Shown here piece after piece: positions 6,024 through 7,947 of a stretch of 7,947 nt of DNA (position 1 is the stretch's first letter; the number at the start of each line of letters is the position of its first letter). The notes under the pieces were generated by a model. That model was not told the origin of the DNA, made no database searches, and was given only the letters and a program-made list of their open reading frames with translations. A program made the position numbers and the translations under genes. Source of the stretch: Candidatus Roizmanbacteria bacterium RIFCSPHIGHO2_01_FULL_39_8 (GTDB lineage Bacteria > Patescibacteriota > Microgenomatia > UBA1406 > GWC2-37-13); the NCBI GenBank assembly GCA_001789355.1, contig MFZI01000069.1, positions 507 to 8,453 on the forward strand, in the 5' to 3' direction.

Positions 6024-6051
6024 ATTGTATCTCAATCTGTTTGCTTTGCAA
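6024..6051 (-). promoter_or_regulatory. probable promoter of cysS, giving a leaderless mRNA
   Basis: On the minus strand TTGCAA (6051-6046) and TACAAT (6029-6024, five of six matches to TATAAT) are 16 nt apart. The -35 sequence and spacing are identical to those of the ilvE promoter. Only 6 nt (TAGGAT) separate the -10 box from the cysS ATG, so the expected start point falls on or next to the start codon. AGGA in this gap is too close to the ATG for a good ribosome binding site. The 56-nt gap between malic enzyme and cysS contains no terminator-like hairpin. Confidence 0.62.
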
Positions 6052-6073
6052 TATTTATTAGAGAAGGTAAAAA

Positions 6074-7213
6074 TTAAGAAATTGCAGAGGCAACCGCTTT
6101 GACTACTCCCGCATCGAAAATAGAAGGAATTATTTTTTTTGGATTCGGGTTCTTGACGAGGGTGCTCAAATTGCTGGCCGCCTTGATAAGCATTTTGATT
6201 GTAATTTGTTTTATGTTTCGATCTAAAGCACCCCGAAAGACTCCAGGAAAAGCAAGCGAGTTATTCACCTGATTTGGATAGTCAGATCTGCCTGTTGCAA
6301 TGATAAAGGCATCTCCACGCCTTGCTTCTTCTGGAGCGATTTCTGGTACGGGATTTGCGAGAGCAAAAACGATACTATCCTCACTCATAGAGAAAACCAT
6401 CTCGCTGTTCACAATATTGGGTGATGAAACACCGATAAAAACGTCACTGTTTTTTATCGCATCGCTTAGGAGGCCAACCTGGTTTTTTGAATTGGTTATG
6501 CGCGCGATCTCTTTTTTATATCCGTGGTCTAATTTTCTCGAGGTTGAGATGATTCCTTTACTATCACAAGCGAGAATATTTCGTGCTCCACTTGCGTGAA
6601 GAATTTTGATTATCGCTGATCCTGCTGCTCCTACTCCCGATATGGTAATCTTTGCCGTTTCTATTTTTTTTCCGACAATTTTTAAAGCATTCAAAAGAGC
6701 TGCTAATGTGACGACTGCGGCACCCCACTGGTCGTCATGGATGACGGGAATAGAAAGTCTTTCCCTCAGTGTTTTTTCTATTCCAAAACATTTTGGTGCA
6801 GCAATATCTTCGAGATTAATTCCGCCAAACGTGGGAGCGATAGCGAGGATCGCACTGATGATCTCTTGTGGATTTTGGGTGGACAACAAAATCGGTATCG
6901 CATCAATGCCGGCGAAATTTTTGAAGAGGAGGCACTTACCCTCCATCACAGGATATGCTCCCTCCGGACCAAGATTGCCAAGGCCTAAGACAGCTGACCC
7001 ATCTGATATGACGGCAACAGAATTATTTTTGAATGTATACTCCCCCACTTCACTTTTGTGTTTTGCGATGTACGAACTCACTGCTCCGACGCCGGGTGTA
7101 TAAACGAGGGATAGGCTTTCACTATCTTTCACGTCAACTTTGGTACACGTTTTAATTTTACCTTTTAATTTTTTGTGAAGGGCAAGGGATTTCTTAGCAA
7201 AATTGTGTGTCAT
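6074..7213 (-). CDS. malic enzyme (NAD(P)-dependent malate dehydrogenase, decarboxylating)
   Basis: Malic enzyme converts malate to pyruvate and CO2 with reduction of NAD or NADP. At 379 residues this is the short prokaryotic form without the phosphotransacetylase-like tail of MaeB. VYTPGV (37-42) includes the catalytic Tyr38, and MEGK (90-93) the catalytic Lys93. Metal ligands are expected at NLEDIAAPKCF (Glu135, Asp136) and IHDDQ (Asp160/161). The dinucleotide-binding fold has GVGAAGSA at 193-200, and ANPVPEI (286-292) and NNSLAFPGVFRGAL (317-330) complete the active site. The usual HDDQHGTA is HDDQWGAA here. Cofactor preference cannot be assigned with confidence. The ATG lies only 10 nt after tRNA-Pro and no separate promoter or ribosome binding site is visible, so the mRNA is probably made as a tRNA-mRNA cotranscript. 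Pyruvate from this reaction could feed acetolactate synthase. Confidence 0.93.
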   Translation of the reverse strand: MTHNFAKKSLALHKKLKGKIKTCTKVDVKDSESLSLVYTPGVGAVSSYIAKHKSEVGEYTFKNNSVAVISDGSAVLGLGNLGPEGAYPVMEGKCLLFKNFAGIDAIPILLSTQNPQEIISAILAIAPTFGGINLEDIAAPKCFGIEKTLRERLSIPVIHDDQWGAAVVTLAALLNALKIVGKKIETAKITISGVGAAGSAIIKILHASGARNILACDSKGIISTSRKLDHGYKKEIARITNSKNQVGLLSDAIKNSDVFIGVSSPNIVNSEMVFSMSEDSIVFALANPVPEIAPEEARRGDAFIIATGRSDYPNQVNNSLAFPGVFRGALDRNIKQITIKMLIKAASNLSTLVKNPNPKKIIPSIFDAGVVKAVASAIS

Positions 7214-7223
7214 TTTTGATGTG

Positions 7224-7297
7224 TCGGGGTAGTCGGACTTGAACCGACGACCTCACGGTCCCGAACCGTGTGTTCTAGCCATCTGAACTATACCCCG
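7224..7297 (-). tRNA. tRNA-Pro (anticodon CGG)
   Basis: The 74-nt minus-strand sequence folds into a full cloverleaf. The acceptor arms are CGGGGTA and TACCCCG, the D stem GTTC/GAAC with a 9-nt loop, the anticodon stem CACGG/CCGTG around the loop TTCGGGA, a 5-nt variable region AGGTC, and the T arm GTCGG-TTCAAGT-CCGAC. The anticodon CGG reads the proline codon CCG. A C1-G72 first pair, discriminator A73 and G37 after the anticodon all fit bacterial tRNA-Pro. CCA is not encoded (CAC follows the discriminator), so it must be added by a nucleotidyltransferase. Confidence 0.97.
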
Positions 7298-7312
7298 TAA
7301 ATTATTTAGTCA

Positions 7313-7318
7313 ATTATA
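7313..7318 (-). promoter_or_regulatory. candidate -10 box for tRNA-Pro and malic enzyme
   Basis: A perfect TATAAT lies 15 nt upstream of the mature tRNA 5' end on the minus strand, which would give a short pre-tRNA leader of about 8 nt. No acceptable -35 hexamer is present 16 to 18 nt further upstream, where the sequence is ACCCTC-like, so this rests on one hexamer in an AT-rich gap. Part of it overlaps nothing but the spacer just after the stop of the upstream gene. Confidence 0.45.
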
Positions 7319-7855
7319 TCACTGCTTTCCAGTCGAGGGTTTGGTTTCTGTATGGGAACGCTGAGCTACTTTTTTTGCTGAGAAAATACTTCTTCTCACC
7401 TTGCCTTGAGGAATATCTCCCGCTTGTTGTTTTTTCTTTTCTTCTTCCTTTTTCTTTTTTTCCTGAAGTTCATAAATTTCTCTTTGTTTTTTTTCCTGTT
7501 CTTCCTTTTTCTTCTCATACATTAGTTTTTCCTCACCCTCCTTTACAAGTCTGAATAAGTGTTGCTTGAGTTGTTCTTGTTTTTGCTTCTCGCTGGTTTG
7601 ATATGATTTGCCGAGCCTTTCAAGATCTAGGGGGGTATGTTTGCCGCCATTCTTGACAACTGACTCGGTTCTTTTACCTCCATCAGCAACCGAGTCAGTT
7701 TGGCTGGAGACGCCGAGCAGCTCTTCCCACATTTTGGTAGGACTGAAAGTCTGTTTGATTTGTTGACCAGCACTTTTGACAACTTTCTTGCTTTGAGTAG
7801 CACCCTGTTCTACTAATTTTTCGAAGGAATCCTCGAGATTAGATTTGATAGTCAT
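7319..7855 (-). CDS. hypothetical charged coiled-coil protein (178 aa)
   Basis: I do not recognise a named family. Residues 1-75 are polar and probably loosely structured, with a short hydrophobic patch MWEELLGV (42-49). Residues 78-145 form a strongly charged Lys/Glu/Gln-rich segment expected to be a long helix or coiled coil. A basic tail follows with GKVRRSIF (151-158) and ending TKPSTGKQ. There is no signal peptide, membrane segment or cysteine, so a cytoplasmic, possibly nucleic-acid-binding or scaffold protein is plausible but unproven. The ATG at 7855 is preceded by AAGG at a 5-6 nt spacing, the best Shine-Dalgarno-like match among the genes here. The gene has normal stop TGA and lies 21 nt upstream of tRNA-Pro. 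Its reality rests on the long open frame and strand agreement; low-complexity composition is a caution. Confidence 0.75.
   Translation of the reverse strand: MTIKSNLEDSFEKLVEQGATQSKKVVKSAGQQIKQTFSPTKMWEELLGVSSQTDSVADGGKRTESVVKNGGKHTPLDLERLGKSYQTSEKQKQEQLKQHLFRLVKEGEEKLMYEKKKEEQEKKQREIYELQEKKKKEEEKKKQQAGDIPQGKVRRSIFSAKKVAQRSHTETKPSTGKQ
7658..7700 (-). repeat. perfect 13-bp inverted repeat inside the coiled-coil gene
   Basis: AACTGACTCGGTT at 7658-7670 and its exact reverse complement AACCGAGTCAGTT at 7688-7700 are separated by 17 nt. The arms encode parts of the protein stretch QTDSVADGGKRTESVV in the disordered N-terminal half. No T-run follows on either strand, so it is not an intrinsic terminator. 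A strong hairpin in the mRNA, a protein-binding palindrome, or the scar of a fold-back copying event are all possible. Confidence 0.75.
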
Positions 7856-7860
7856 ACAAA

Positions 7861-7915
7861 CCTTAGACCTTAGCTAATTGAGCTAAAATCTACGGTCTAT
7901 AAATCTAAAGTCTAA
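7861..7915. repeat. intergenic TCTA-rich repeat with nested inverted repeats
   Basis: This spacer consists of recurring TCTA/TAGA units: ATCTAC, GGTCTAT, AATCTAA, AGTCTAA on the plus strand, with CCTTAGA and CCTTAGCT before them. TTAGCT (7870-7875) and AGCTAA (7881-7886) form a 6-bp stem with a 5-nt loop, and TAGACC (7864-7869) can pair with GGTCTA (7894-7899) outside it. No clear promoter or terminator is visible in this gap. Confidence 0.5.
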
Positions 7916-7947
7916 ATCCCTAGCATTGCTTTTGCTCGTTCAGACAT
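7912..7947 (-). CDS. possible 3' end of an upstream gene
   Basis: On the minus strand the sequence from the window edge reads MSERAKAMLGI and stops at TAG (7914-7912). Eleven codons are too few to identify a protein. It could be the C-terminus of a gene lying beyond the right edge or a chance open frame. The compact gene spacing in the rest of the window makes a neighbouring gene end plausible. Confidence 0.3.
   Translation of the reverse strand: MSERAKAMLGI

Noticed and set aside
276..7103. Several plus-strand open frames of 60 to 165 codons.
   Set aside because: All lie opposite well-supported minus-strand genes, have no recognisable motifs, and are antisense shadows.
1..7947. CRISPR arrays, insertion sequences, phage or toxin-antitoxin genes.
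   Set aside because: No regularly spaced repeats, transposase or integrase motifs, or small toxin-like pairs were found.

Overview
All genes in this window lie on the minus strand, so the biological order runs from high to low coordinates. AT-rich DNA, mostly weak or absent Shine-Dalgarno sequences, promoters that sit right against start codons, a MurF-like ligase without its first domain, and an unusual zinc-site motif in cysteinyl-tRNA synthetase all suggest a Patescibacteria/CPR bacterium, perhaps of the Microgenomates type. That placement is an inference from protein flavour and gene style; no rRNA is present. TGA appears as a normal stop, so there is no sign of a recoded genetic code.

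Layout from the right edge leftwards. At 7912-7947 there is possibly the last codons of an upstream gene, then a short repeat-rich spacer. At 7319-7855 lies a lysine/glutamate-rich coiled-coil protein of unknown function that carries a perfect 13-bp inverted repeat. tRNA-Pro(CGG) follows at 7224-7297, and only 10 nt later starts a malic enzyme (6074-7213). A compact promoter at 6024-6051 precedes cysS (4596-6017), followed by a MurF-like Mur ligase (3344-4576). A 176-nt regulatory interval comes next, then a tight branched-chain amino acid operon ilvE-ilvB-ilvN-leuA (3167 down to 1, leuA running off the edge).

The most interesting element is the ilvE leader (about 3305-3168). It has a near-consensus promoter, a 15-codon leader peptide MVKRNNIIVLLIKPA with six consecutive Ile/Val/Leu codons, a long hairpin formed over those codons, an alternative GC-rich pairing, and an intrinsic terminator with seven U residues just before ilvE. 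This is the full architecture of ribosome-mediated transcription attenuation, responsive to all three branched-chain amino acids. The leader peptide start lies about 9 nt after the -10 box, so it is probably translated from a leaderless or nearly leaderless transcript. Such control is unexpected in a lineage usually regarded as lacking most amino acid synthesis.

Functionally, malic enzyme yields pyruvate, the substrate of acetolactate synthase (IlvBN). IlvE performs the last transamination to Val, Ile and Leu, and LeuA opens the leucine branch. The remaining pathway genes (ilvC, ilvD, leuBCD) are not in the window and may lie beyond its left edge.
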